A stretch of 64,000 nucleotides of DNA from DATAGF01 sp963834875 (GTDB lineage Bacteria > Actinomycetota > Thermoleophilia > Miltoncostaeales > Miltoncostaeaceae), in contig CAWIDG010000024.1 of NCBI GenBank assembly GCA_963834875.1, positions 124,001 to 188,000 on the forward strand, written 5' to 3'. The stretch's first letter is position 1; each line of letters starts with the position of its first letter. Positions 8,118 through 16,612 of this stretch are shown here, one piece after another. A program made the translations under genes and the position numbers. Below the pieces are notes generated by a model. That model was not told where the DNA came from. It did no database searches and saw nothing but the letters and a program-made list of their open reading frames with translations.

Positions 8118-8873
8118 GTGCCCGGCTCGCACGACTGGGGCGACGCCCCCGAGCTGTACGGCCCCCGCCACGACTACCGCGAGGCCCTCATCCTGCGGCG
8201 GCTGCTGCCCGCGCTGCCCGGCCCCGAGGTGCTGAACGCGGGCGCGGGGGCCGGCAGCCTGACCCTGAAGCTCGTCGACGCGGGCCTGCGGGTGACCTCC
8301 GTCGAGGCCAGCCCCGCGCTGTGCGACTGGGTGGCGGCGGCGCTGCGCGAGCGCGGGGCGGGCGACAACCCGGTCGTGCGCGGCGACGTCCAGCGCCTGG
8401 CCCTGCCCGGCGCGGCCTTCGACGCCGCCGTCTGCGCCGAGGTGCTCGAGCACCTCGACGACGACGCGGCCGCCCTCGCGGAGCTGGCCCGGGTCCTGCG
8501 CCCCGGAGGGCTCCTCGTCGTGACCGTGCCCGCGAACCCCCACCGCTACGACTGGACCGACCGCTGGGCCGGCCACCGGCGCCGGTACGACGCCGCGGCC
8601 CTCGAGGCCCGCATGCGCGAGGCCGGCTTCGCCGAGCCGCTGGTGCAGGGCTGGGGCTTCCCGCTCACGGGCCTCTACCACCGGCAGGTCTACCGCCGCG
8701 CCCTGCGCCGCCGCCTCGAGGCGGGCGGTGGGCGGGCGACCGGCGGCGCGCCCCCCCGCCTCGCGGCCCGCGCGGTGCGCGCGGCCCTGGAGCTCGACTC
8801 GGCCTTCGTCGGCCGCCGCCCCGGCTACCACGGCCTGCTGGCCGTCGCGCGACGACATGGCCCACCCGGCTGA
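8118..8873 (+). CDS. Class I SAM-dependent methyltransferase
   Basis: This is a small-molecule or lipid-linked-sugar methyltransferase of 251 residues starting with GTG. The SAM site is LNAGAGAGSLTLKL (motif I, the usual D/E being N), then SVEASPALCDW (motif II) and AEVLEHLDDDAAALAELARVL, a common UbiE/MT11-type post-motif. The end overlaps the next gene by 17 bases. Position between a glycosyltransferase and a UPF0104-like membrane protein suggests modification of a glycan or glycolipid; the substrate cannot be deduced. Confidence 0.85.
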   Translation: MPGSHDWGDAPELYGPRHDYREALILRRLLPALPGPEVLNAGAGAGSLTLKLVDAGLRVTSVEASPALCDWVAAALRERGAGDNPVVRGDVQRLALPGAAFDAAVCAEVLEHLDDDAAALAELARVLRPGGLLVVTVPANPHRYDWTDRWAGHRRRYDAAALEARMREAGFAEPLVQGWGFPLTGLYHRQVYRRALRRRLEAGGGRATGGAPPRLAARAVRAALELDSAFVGRRPGYHGLLAVARRHGPPG

Positions 8874-9831
8874 CGGGGCGCCGGCGGGGACGGCGCCGGC
8901 CGTCGCCGCGCGCGGCCCCTGGCGGCGCTGGGGCGGCCTGGCCGCCGGCGCGCTGGTGTGCGGCTTCCTCGCCTGGGCGCTGGTCGACGGCTGGTCGACG
9001 GTCTCCGAGTACGACTGGGACCTGCAGCCGGGCCTGCTCGCCCTGGGCATCCTGGTCCTGCTCGTCTTCTACGTCGCGAGCGCCCTCGGCTACGGCGCGA
9101 TCATCGACCGGCTGCACCACCCGGGGCCGCCGCCGCTCACGACGATCTCGATCTGGGCCAAGTCGCTGCTGGGCCGCTACGTGCCCGGGAACGTGCTCAT
9201 GGTGCTGGGCCGCGTCGTGCTCAGCTACGAGCGCGGCGTGCCGCGGCGCGTGACCCTCGCCGCGACGGTCTACGAGCAGGCCCTCAGCCTCGGGGTGGCG
9301 GCGGCCGGCGCGGTCGTCTGGGTGGCCGTCTACGAGGGCAGCGGCGACGCCCGCCTGTGGCTGCTCGCGCTGGTGCCGCTGGGGCTGCTGCTCCTGCACC
9401 CCCGGTTCTTCGGGCCGGCGTCGTCGTGGCTGCTGAGGAAGGCCGGGCGCGAGCCCCTGCCCCGGCTCCTGGAGCCGCGCCCGCTCGCCGGCCTGCTGGT
9501 GTGGTACGCGGCGATCGCCATCCTCGCCGGCCTGGGGATCTGGCTGCTGGTGCGCTCGGCCGCGGGGGCGGAGGCCGGCGGGCCGGCCTTCGTCGGGCTC
9601 GCGTTCCTGCTCTCGTTCGCGGTCTCGATGGTGGCCTTCGTGTTCCCCTCGGGCCTCGGCGTGCGCGAGGGGGCGTTCGCGCTCGCCCTCTCGCAGAACC
9701 TGCCGGGCAGCGTCGCCGTCGCCGTCGCCGTGGGCGCCCGCCTGATGCTCACCCTCGTGGAGCTCGCCTTCATCGGCGGCGTCGTGCTCCTGGAGCGCCG
9801 GCGTGCACGCGGCCCGGGGCCCCGCGGGTGA
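8857..9831 (+). CDS. Lysylphosphatidylglycerol-synthase-like / UPF0104 integral membrane protein
   Basis: This is a polytopic membrane protein of about 324 residues, starting at the ATG at 8857 inside the end of the methyltransferase gene. It shows 7-8 hydrophobic segments and the family pattern KSLLGRYVPGNV (normally K.x.Pg.GG. or kylPG) near residue 100, and FPSGLGVREGAF near residue 265, both typical of the LPG_synthase_TM (UPF0104) family. Such proteins are candidate lipid or glycolipid flippases or MprF-like membrane domains; no synthase domain is attached. The stop overlaps the DUF2079 gene start by 4 bases. Confidence 0.82.
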   Translation: MAHPADGAPAGTAPAVAARGPWRRWGGLAAGALVCGFLAWALVDGWSTVSEYDWDLQPGLLALGILVLLVFYVASALGYGAIIDRLHHPGPPPLTTISIWAKSLLGRYVPGNVLMVLGRVVLSYERGVPRRVTLAATVYEQALSLGVAAAGAVVWVAVYEGSGDARLWLLALVPLGLLLLHPRFFGPASSWLLRKAGREPLPRLLEPRPLAGLLVWYAAIAILAGLGIWLLVRSAAGAEAGGPAFVGLAFLLSFAVSMVAFVFPSGLGVREGAFALALSQNLPGSVAVAVAVGARLMLTLVELAFIGGVVLLERRRARGPGPRG

Positions 9832-11351
9832 CCTCCGCGCCCCCTGTGCCGCGGCCGCTGCCGCGGACCGCCTGGGCGGGGCGGCGCCGGCCGCGCTGGC
9901 CGCTCGCCGCCGTCTGGGGGATGACGGCCGTCTGGGCCGGTCTCTTCTCCTACCTCTCGGTGCGGCGCCACGACGCCTTCTGGACCGGCCGCTTCGATCT
10001 CGGGAACATGGTCCAGGCGGTCTGGAGCACGGCCCAGGGGCGACCGCTCGAGACCACGGACGTCGCCGGCGAGCAGTTCGTGCGCCTCGGGGCGCACGTC
10101 GACCCGATACTGGTGCTGTTCACGCCGCTCGCGTGGACCGGCGCCCTCCCGCAGGCGCTCCTGGTGGCCCAGGCGATGATCGTCGCGGCCGGGGCGCTGC
10201 CCGCGTACTGGCTGGGGCGCCGCTGGCTCGGGGACGAGCGCCTGGCCGTCGCTGCGGCCGCGGTCTACCTCCTGTACCCGCCGCTGCAGTGGGCGACGCT
10301 GACCGAGTTCCACCCGGTGACGCTCGCGGCGCCGCTGCTGCTGTACTGCATCTGGGCGGCCGAGGAGCGGCGGTACGCCCTGCTCGCGATCACCGCGGCG
10401 CTCGCGGCGCTCACGAAGGAGGAGGTCGGCCTCGCGCTGGCGATGCTGGGCCTCTGGATGGTCGTCCGCGGACGCGGCCGCCGCGCCGGGGCGGCGCTCG
10501 CGGCCGCGTCGCTCGCCTGGGTCGCGGTGGCGGTGCTGGTGATCATCCCCCACTTCAACGACGGGCGCGGATCGGCGTTCGTGGGCCGCTACGCGACGCT
10601 CGGGGAGGACGGCGGCGACGTGGCGGCCACGGTGCTCACGCGCCCCTGGGAGGCCGCCGAGGTCCTGGCGTCGTACGACCGCCTGAGCTACCTGGTGGCG
10701 CTGCTCGCCCCGCTTGCCTTCCTGTCGCTCGCCGCCCCGCTGCTGGCGGCCGGGGCCCTCCCCGAGGTCCTGATCAACGCCCTGTCGGACTGGTTCCCGC
10801 AGTACTCGATCGAGTTCCAGTACGTCGCGGTGATCGTGCCCTTCCTCGTCGCCGCGGCCATCCTCGGGCTCGCCGGGCTGCGCGCCCGGGGCCGCCCCGC
10901 CTGGTCGGCCCGTCTGCTCGAGCGCGACGGCGCCGTCGCGGCGGCGTGGGTCGGCGTCGTGCTGCTGTCGGGGGTGTACCTGGGGCCGCTGCCGTGGTGG
11001 AGCGGGGTGCCGGTCGCCGGCTCGGACGAGCGCATCGAGCAGTACCGCGTCGAGGCTCACGCGCGCGCGGCGGCGCGGGCCGTCGCGCTGATCCCCGGCG
11101 ACGCCCCCGTGTCCGCGGGCAACCTGCTCGGCGCCCACCTCTCGCAGCGCGCGCGCATCCTGACCTTCCCGGCGCTCGGCGATGCCGAGTGGGTGGTGGT
11201 CGACCGCCGCCGCCCCTACCTCCGCGACCGCCTGGCGCCGGTGGCGCACGCGGCCGAGGTCGCGCGGTTGCGGGCCCGGCCGGACATGCGGCTCGTCTTC
11301 GAGGAGGACGGCGTCATGCTCTTCCGCCGCGTCCCCGGGGCGCGCGCGTGA
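9828..11351 (+). CDS. DUF2079 family polytopic membrane protein
   Basis: This is a membrane protein of 507 residues whose N-terminal periplasmic loop contains WTGRFDLGNMVQAVWST, followed by a LTEFHPVTLAAPLLLY segment, both typical of DUF2079. Around ten hydrophobic helices precede a soluble C-terminal domain of about 100 residues (VSAGNLLGAHLSQR, EWVVVDRR). The fold resembles GT-C glycosyltransferases, which use polyprenyl-phosphate sugars on the outer face, but no biochemical function is established. The GTG start at 9828 overlaps the previous stop, and its own stop overlaps the next start. Confidence 0.82.
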   Translation: MTSAPPVPRPLPRTAWAGRRRPRWPLAAVWGMTAVWAGLFSYLSVRRHDAFWTGRFDLGNMVQAVWSTAQGRPLETTDVAGEQFVRLGAHVDPILVLFTPLAWTGALPQALLVAQAMIVAAGALPAYWLGRRWLGDERLAVAAAAVYLLYPPLQWATLTEFHPVTLAAPLLLYCIWAAEERRYALLAITAALAALTKEEVGLALAMLGLWMVVRGRGRRAGAALAAASLAWVAVAVLVIIPHFNDGRGSAFVGRYATLGEDGGDVAATVLTRPWEAAEVLASYDRLSYLVALLAPLAFLSLAAPLLAAGALPEVLINALSDWFPQYSIEFQYVAVIVPFLVAAAILGLAGLRARGRPAWSARLLERDGAVAAAWVGVVLLSGVYLGPLPWWSGVPVAGSDERIEQYRVEAHARAAARAVALIPGDAPVSAGNLLGAHLSQRARILTFPALGDAEWVVVDRRRPYLRDRLAPVAHAAEVARLRARPDMRLVFEEDGVMLFRRVPGARA

Positions 11352-11809
11352 TCGGGCGCGCGACCGGAGGGGCGCTGATCGCCCTGGGCGCGGCACTCGG
11401 GGCCCTGCCGGCGTTCGCCTGGTACGCGGCGGCGGCGCCCGGGGGGCGCATCAGCGCGGCGGGCCTGTCCGCCGCGGGCGAGCTCTGGCTGCTGCCGCTG
11501 CTCGGCGCGATGGCCGTGCTCGCCGGGGCGGCGCTCGTCGCGGCGCCGCCCGCCGGCCTCGCCGCGACGGCCCGCTGGGCCGGGCCGCTCGCCCTCGTCG
11601 CCGGCGGGCTGGCCCTGGCGTGGGCCCTTCGCGCCGGCCTCGATCCGCGGGTGGTGCTCACGGTTGACGCCCCCGGCGGGCGGCGCGAGCTGCCGTCGGC
11701 CGTCGAGCTCGAGCCGGCGGCGGTGATCACGCCGATCGTGGCGGGGGCGGTGGCCGTCCTCGGCGCGATCGCCGCCTGGGCGGGCTGGCGCGAGGTGCCG
11801 CGGACGTGA
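11348..11809 (+). CDS. Small four-helix membrane protein, unknown
   Basis: This is a protein of 153 residues with four hydrophobic segments: ALIALGAALGALPAFAW, LLPLLGAMAVLAGAALV, GPLALVAGGLALAWAL and ITPIVAGAVAVLGAIAAW. A short exported loop rich in acidic residues lies before the last helix. I do not recognise a family; it resembles the small Trp-associated actinobacterial membrane proteins only in layout. It is held in the operon by 4-base GTGA overlaps on both sides, which is the best evidence that it is real. Confidence 0.65.
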   Translation: MIGRATGGALIALGAALGALPAFAWYAAAAPGGRISAAGLSAAGELWLLPLLGAMAVLAGAALVAAPPAGLAATARWAGPLALVAGGLALAWALRAGLDPRVVLTVDAPGGRRELPSAVELEPAAVITPIVAGAVAVLGAIAAWAGWREVPRT

Positions 11810-12975
11810 GGGTCGCCCTCCCGCTCGACCTCGCGCGGCCGGGCGCCGGCTGGCGCGTCCCCCTCGTGGCCTGGGGCGCCTCGCGGGCGCTCGCCCTCGT
11901 GGTCGGCGTGGTCGCGAGCCTGGTGCTCGGGCTGCCCGAGCGCGGCGTCGACCCGGCGGTCCCGGACGCCCTGGCGCTGCTGGGCGGGTGGGACACGACG
12001 TGGTACCTCGACGTCGCCCGCTTCGGCTACGAGCGGGACCTCGGCCAGGTCGGGGACGTCTTCACCAACCTCGCGTTCTTCCCCCTGCTGCCCGGGCTCA
12101 TGGCGCTCTTCCTCGAGCTCGGGATCAACCCGTTCGCAGGTGCCTTGGTGGTCTCGAACCTGGCGTTCCTCGGGGCGCTGGCCGGATTGCACGCCGTCAC
12201 GGCCGCGCGGTTCGGGGAGACGGCCGCGTCACGGGCCACGTGGACCCTCGCGTTCTTCCCCCCGGCGGTCTACTGCTCGCTGGCCTACACGGAGGGCATC
12301 GCGCTGGCCTGCGCGGTCGCCGCGGCGCTGGCGGCCGTCCGTGGCCGGTACGCCCTGGCGGGCCTGGCCGCGGCGGGCGCGGCGCTGACCCGCCCGACCG
12401 GGATCCTCGTCGCGCTGCTGGTGGGGCTCCTCGCGCTGCGCGATCCCGCCCCGGGGCGCCTGCGCCGCGCCGCCCTGGGCGTCGTGCCGTCGGTCGCGGC
12501 GCTGGCCGGGTTCCTCGCGTGGATGGCGGCCGCCCGCGGCTCGGCCCTGCTGCCGTTCGAGGCGCAGCGCGCCTGGGACCGCGGCCAGCTCGGCATCGGC
12601 GTCGTGACCGCGGCGCCCGACGAGCTCTCCGCCGCCTGGGAGCACATCGCGAACGCGGACTTCACCGCCGCCTGGACCGCGGCGGCCCGGGATCTCGCCT
12701 TCCTCGCGCTCTACGCCTGGCTGCTCGTGCGGCTGTGGCGCCGGGAGAGCGGCCTGCGCTCGCCGTGGGTCGCCTACTCGGCGGCCGTCCTCATCGTCCC
12801 CCTGTCGAGCGGGACGGTCACCTCGATGGCGCGGTTCGGCCTGCTCGCGTTCCCGCTGATGTGGCCGCTCGCCGACTGGCTCGGGGAGGACCGCGGCCGG
12901 GCACTGCGATGGGGCGCCGTCGCCGTCGCGGTCATCGTGCTGCTCGTCGCGCAGCTGGCGATCCGCTCACCCTGA
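11806..12975 (+). CDS. PIG-V-like mannosyltransferase family membrane protein (GT-C)
   Basis: This is an integral membrane protein of 389 residues starting with GTG. Features of the PIG-V/Mannosyl_trans2 family are WDTTWYLDVARFGYE in the first exported loop (acidic catalytic motif region), FFPLLPGLMAL, and TLAFFPPAVYCSLAYTEGIAL, followed by ALTRPTGILVALLVGL. Ten or so helices are visible. It would use a polyprenyl-phosphate sugar, which the upstream GT2 enzyme could supply. It is the last gene of the 5.9-13.0 kb plus-strand glycan run and ends convergently against the next gene. Confidence 0.82.
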   Translation: MRVALPLDLARPGAGWRVPLVAWGASRALALVVGVVASLVLGLPERGVDPAVPDALALLGGWDTTWYLDVARFGYERDLGQVGDVFTNLAFFPLLPGLMALFLELGINPFAGALVVSNLAFLGALAGLHAVTAARFGETAASRATWTLAFFPPAVYCSLAYTEGIALACAVAAALAAVRGRYALAGLAAAGAALTRPTGILVALLVGLLALRDPAPGRLRRAALGVVPSVAALAGFLAWMAAARGSALLPFEAQRAWDRGQLGIGVVTAAPDELSAAWEHIANADFTAAWTAAARDLAFLALYAWLLVRLWRRESGLRSPWVAYSAAVLIVPLSSGTVTSMARFGLLAFPLMWPLADWLGEDRGRALRWGAVAVAVIVLLVAQLAIRSP

Positions 12976-13872
12976 GCGGCGGCGACCACGGGGTCGTGGT
13001 CGGAGAGGCGCACGCGCCGCTCGAGGCCGCCGTAGCGGACCCACACCTCGCGCTCGGCGGCGGGGAGCGCCCGCTCCGGCTCCACCACCTCGAGGCCGCG
13101 CGCCAGGACCCGGTCGATGCCGACGCCCGGGGGCGCCGGGACAGCGCTCCACCCGGCGGCCGCGAGCGCCGCGAGGGCGGGGTGGGAGGGCGGAGCGTTG
13201 AGGTCGCCCGCGAGCACCGACGGCACCCCCGGCGCGGCGGCCTCCAGGGCGCCCGTCGCCCGCTCCAGCTCCATGGCGATGAGCTCCGGGAGGCCGGCGT
13301 TGTGGCAGTGCAGGCACGCGAGCGCGATCTCGGCGCCGCCGGCGGTGCGGGCGCGCGCGATCACGGCGCGGCGCGGCTCCGACAGGTAGTGGAGGAGCGG
13401 GCGGATACCGAGGTCGAGCTGCGGCGGCGGCGCGCAGGATGGCGCGGAGGGGGTTGAGCCGCACGGCGCGCTCGCTGCCCGGCACGAGCGACAGGGCCGG
13501 GCCGACCATCAGCAGGTTGGCGTTGCCCTCGTGCGTGCGCCAGAGGTCGGGGTTGCGTGCCCCCAGGGCGTCGCGCAGGCGCCGCGACCCGATGAGCGGC
13601 CCGGTCGTGGTGCCCACGGCGGTCATGCCGGTCCGGGCGACGATCTCCCGCACTGCGGCGGTCGGCACCTCCTGGAGGGCGCAGACGTCGGGCGCCCAGG
13701 CGCGGATGCGCTCCGCCATCAGGCCGGTGTGCTTGCGGTTCAGGTGGACGCGCACGCCGTCGTCCACCGGCCGCCGCAGCCACGTCGAGGCGAACGTGGC
13801 GCCCAGCCCCGCGAAGCCGTCGCGGCCGTGGAAGAGGTTCCAGGTGAGGACGCGCAGCGTGGGGCTCGGCAC
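12967..13872 (-). CDS. Endonuclease/exonuclease/phosphatase-family protein, frameshifted
   Basis: This is an EEP-fold metal-dependent hydrolase. The N-terminal part reads RVLTWNLFHGRD and VCALQEVP (metal-binding Asn and Glu), then HEGNANLLMVG. The frame then breaks near 13430, in a run of GCC triplets, and continues in another frame with LACLHCHNAG, VLAGDLNAPP (catalytic D-x-N) and LSDHDPVVA (terminal catalytic His). All active-site elements survive, so the break is probably a base error. After the HDP motif the shifted frame stays open into the convergent PIG-V-like gene; the stop at 12967 belongs to the first frame. I chose the GTG at 13872 as start; an ATG at 13947 is also possible. Confidence 0.72.
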   Translation of the reverse strand: MPSPTLRVLTWNLFHGRDGFAGLGATFASTWLRRPVDDGVRVHLNRKHTGLMAERIRAWAPDVCALQEVPTAAVREIVARTGMTAVGTTTGPLIGSRRLRDALGARNPDLWRTHEGNANLLMVGPALSLVPGSERAVRLNPLRAILRAAAAARPRYPPAPPLPVGAAPRRDRARPHRRRRRDRARVPALPQRRPPGAHRHGAGAGDGRPGGRRAGGAVGARGRPQRSALPPRPRGARGRRVERCPGAPGRRHRPGPGARPRGGGAGAGAPRRRARGVGPLRRPRAARAPLRPRPRGRRRSG

Positions 13873-13955
13873 CGGCGCAGCCTCACCCCTTGCGCCCGCG
13901 ACCTCAAGCGATCGAGATTTCCGGCGTGCCGCGGCCGCTTCCGACACGCGTGGCG

Positions 13956-14138
13956 ATGCGCGACCGCTGGGCGGTGGCCTACTGGGCCGCGGCGGTCCTC
14001 GGGTACGCGCTCCTCGGGGCCTTCTTCCCGCCGTGGTTCCTGCTCGGCTTCTGGGAGTCGCTGCCCTTCGTGCTCCTCGTCACCTGGCTCGCCGCCCGGC
14101 TGCTCGGCCGGAGCGCCCGGGACCCCGGTCCCGGGTGA
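13956..14138 (+). CDS. Short two-helix membrane protein
   Basis: This is a peptide of 60 residues from the ATG at 13956 (a GTG at 13926 is possible), with two hydrophobic stretches (YWAAAVLGYALLGAFF and LPFVLLVTWLAARLL) and an Arg-rich end. The stop overlaps the next gene's GTG start by 4 bases, so the two are probably coupled. Family unknown. Confidence 0.5.
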   Translation: MRDRWAVAYWAAAVLGYALLGAFFPPWFLLGFWESLPFVLLVTWLAARLLGRSARDPGPG

Positions 14139-14867
14139 GCTGGGCCGCACACGACCTCGAGCCCTACCTCTTTCGCGCCAAGCTCGGGGGCATCGTCAGC
14201 CTGCCGCTCTGCCTGGCGGGCTCCTACGCGCCCGACATCTTCACCAAGTGGGCCGTCTACGGCCTGGACTTCACGGGCGACCGCAAGATCGTGGACGACC
14301 CGGTGCAGCTCCACCGCGGCTGGCCCGGCGTCGGCTTCACCCACTCGCTGCTCTTCTGGGTCCTGATCGCGGGGGTGATCCTCCTGGTGAGCAGGAACCG
14401 CGATCTGGGCCTTCTCGTTCCTGCTCGGCGCCTGGGCCCACGTCCTGTCGGACACGCTCGACTCGGTCGGCGTCATGGTCTTCTTCCCCTTCAGCACCTG
14501 GCACCTGCACCTCGACGCCTGGCAGTACGTCGGGCAGGCAGGCCGCCGGGTCGACGCGATCGCCTACTACACGTCGCTCGGAGGGGTCTGGGACGTGCTC
14601 TGGGCGGTGTGGCTGGCCTTCCACTGGAGGATGTTCACGTCCGAGCACTTCCACCGCGAGATCGTGCCGCGCGACACCTTCTGGCTGTGGCTGCGCACCA
14701 AGGCCGGCGACACGGCGATGCTGACCGTCTACCGGGCGAGCGCCTTCTTCGGCGTGGCGTCGATCATCGGCTGGTACGTCTGGGCCCTGTTCATCAACGA
14801 CTTCCAGAATCACCTGGACTGGGCCCTCGGCGGGCCCGAGTGGGCCCCGCGCCAGGGGCCTCCCTAG
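14135..14867 (+). CDS. YdjM-like membrane-bound metal-dependent hydrolase, frameshifted
   Basis: The first half starts at the GTG at 14135 and includes GSYAPDIFTKW and GVGFTHSLLFWVLIAG, reminiscent of the LPDIDH and THS metal-binding elements of the YdjM/DUF457 family. A one-base slip near 14395-14405 moves the frame; the second half continues with FLLGAWAHVLSDTLDS (second His/Asp pair), WHLHLDAWQY and two further hydrophobic segments. Putting the halves together gives about 244 residues. The AWAHVLSD match makes the assignment reasonable. The enzymatic role of this family is poorly known. Confidence 0.6.
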
Positions 14868-16612
14868 CCGCCCGCCGGCACGGCCACCGGCGCGAGGGGT
14901 GCGCTGAGGCGCGCCCGGCGAGCCCGGGCGCCGGTGCGCCGTCGGGCTCCCGGGCGCAGCCGCCGTCGCTGCCGAGCACGCGCGCCGACGAACGTCCCGA
15001 GCTCGACGTCGAACGACAGCCGTATCACCCCGGCGCGAGCGACCCTCAGCTCGGTCCCCCACGGCTCGCGCGGCGCCGCGCAGGCCGCGCCGCGCTCGAC
15101 GCGCCAGTAGGGGGTGTAGCGGAGGCGCAGGCGGTACAGCCCGGGCCGGCTCGCGCGCAGCGTGACGCTGTTGGAGGTGAGGGACAGCACCTGGATGCCC
15201 TCGGCGGGCGTGGCGATCGGCGTCGCGCGCGGCAGCTCATAGGCCGTCCAGCCGCCGACGCGGGCGACCTGGCGCAGGCCCGACGCGCCCGAGCGGAGGA
15301 GCTCGGCCTCGTTCTCGGCGCTGTAGTCGAGCGGGTCGCGGGGCAGGAGCACGTAGCGCACCCCGACGCGCCGGAGCCAGCTCTCGTAGCGCTGCGGCGT
15401 GAGCGGCTCCTCGTAGAGGACCTCGTTCGCCGGGAAGTCGTCCTGGCGGAACCAGCCGCGGGCCAGTGGGACGCCGCGCTTGGCGAGGTAGAAGGCCTCC
15501 CAGTTGTCGGCCGTCGCGACCACCTGCACGCGGTGGTCGGGATCGGCGCGCTGCTCGAGGAACGCGATGACGGGGTACCAGAAGTCCTCGTTCTGGGCCC
15601 GCGAGTCGGCGGCGGTCTGCCACCCCGCCACGGCCGGCAGCGCCTGCCACATCAGCACCCCCACCAGCACCACCGAGGCGATCGCCCGCGGCCGGAACCC
15701 GCGCGCCGCCAACGGCAGCAGGAGGAGCGGCGCGCCCATCAGCAGCAGCAGGCGCACGACGTTTCCGCCGAGCGGCGACGACAGCGCGAACGCCAGCCCG
15801 CCGAGGCACGCGTAGACGAGGAACAGCGCCCGCAGGGGCCGCTGGTCGGGCAGGCCGCGCGTGAGCAGCAGGCCCGCGGCGCAGAAGCCCGCGATCGCGA
15901 GGGCGTCCTTGGGATCGAACGGGTAGCGGGCGTCGGCGGAGGAGAACCCGCGAAGCAGCAACGCCTGCACGCCCGCGACGGCGACCGTGCCGGCCGCGAG
16001 GGCGAGGTTTGCGCGACTCCGCCACCAGCCGCGGGTCGTGAGCCCGGCGGCCAGCAGCACCGCGAGCAGGAACGCGAGCGCGAGCGGATGGGCGGCGGCC
16101 GTGATGAGCACGCCGGCGAGCGCGAGCCCGCGACGGCCGGCGGCGAGGGCGACCAGCGAGCCCAGCGCGAGCGCGAGGCCGAGCAGGAACGGGAAGGTCC
16201 CGGCGGCGACCGCGAGGGGGACGAGCAGGGCGAACGCGACGGCCGGCCCGGTGGAGATCGCGGGCCACCGCCGGCGCAGGAGCGCGGAGAACGCGGCCGC
16301 GGCGCCGGCGCAGGAGCCGACGACGACGGTCGGCGTGCCGAGCAGCGCCGCGAGCGGGTAGAAGAGCAGGCTGTAGTTCACCTGCGCGTAGCGGCCCGCG
16401 TACCAGAGGTTGTCCCAGAGCTGCCAGCCGTTCTCGCGCCAGGCCTCGGTGAGGTACATGTGCGCGGCCTGGTCGCCGCCCGGCGGGCCGAGCAGGATCA
16501 GCGCGAGGGCGACCGCCGCGGCGAGGAGGGCCGCGCCCAGGGGGCGGCCCGCCGCCCATGCCGCGCGCCGCGCCCGCTGCCGCACGCGCTCTCGGTCCAT
16601 CAGGCCCATCAT
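14864..16612 (-). CDS. Large polytopic membrane protein with C-terminal exported domain (GT-C-like)
   Basis: This is a protein of 582 residues with about ten helices, then an exported domain of about 220 residues. The first loop contains GGDQAAHMYLTEAWRENGW and WDNLWYAGRYAQVNYS, which recalls the acidic first loop of GT-C sugar transferases and the 6-pyruvoyl-tetrahydropterin-synthase-related membrane family. The C-terminal domain (VRYVLLPRDPLDYS, ELLRSGASGLRQV) looks like the soluble tail of such proteins. Its ATG start overlaps the stop of the PBP gene (ATGA), so it is co-transcribed with the cell-wall synthase. Function is not established. Confidence 0.7.
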   Translation of the reverse strand: MMGLMDRERVRQRARRAAWAAGRPLGAALLAAAVALALILLGPPGGDQAAHMYLTEAWRENGWQLWDNLWYAGRYAQVNYSLLFYPLAALLGTPTVVVGSCAGAAAAFSALLRRRWPAISTGPAVAFALLVPLAVAAGTFPFLLGLALALGSLVALAAGRRGLALAGVLITAAAHPLALAFLLAVLLAAGLTTRGWWRSRANLALAAGTVAVAGVQALLLRGFSSADARYPFDPKDALAIAGFCAAGLLLTRGLPDQRPLRALFLVYACLGGLAFALSSPLGGNVVRLLLLMGAPLLLLPLAARGFRPRAIASVVLVGVLMWQALPAVAGWQTAADSRAQNEDFWYPVIAFLEQRADPDHRVQVVATADNWEAFYLAKRGVPLARGWFRQDDFPANEVLYEEPLTPQRYESWLRRVGVRYVLLPRDPLDYSAENEAELLRSGASGLRQVARVGGWTAYELPRATPIATPAEGIQVLSLTSNSVTLRASRPGLYRLRLRYTPYWRVERGAACAAPREPWGTELRVARAGVIRLSFDVELGTFVGARARQRRRLRPGARRRTGARARRARLSAPLAPVAVPAGG

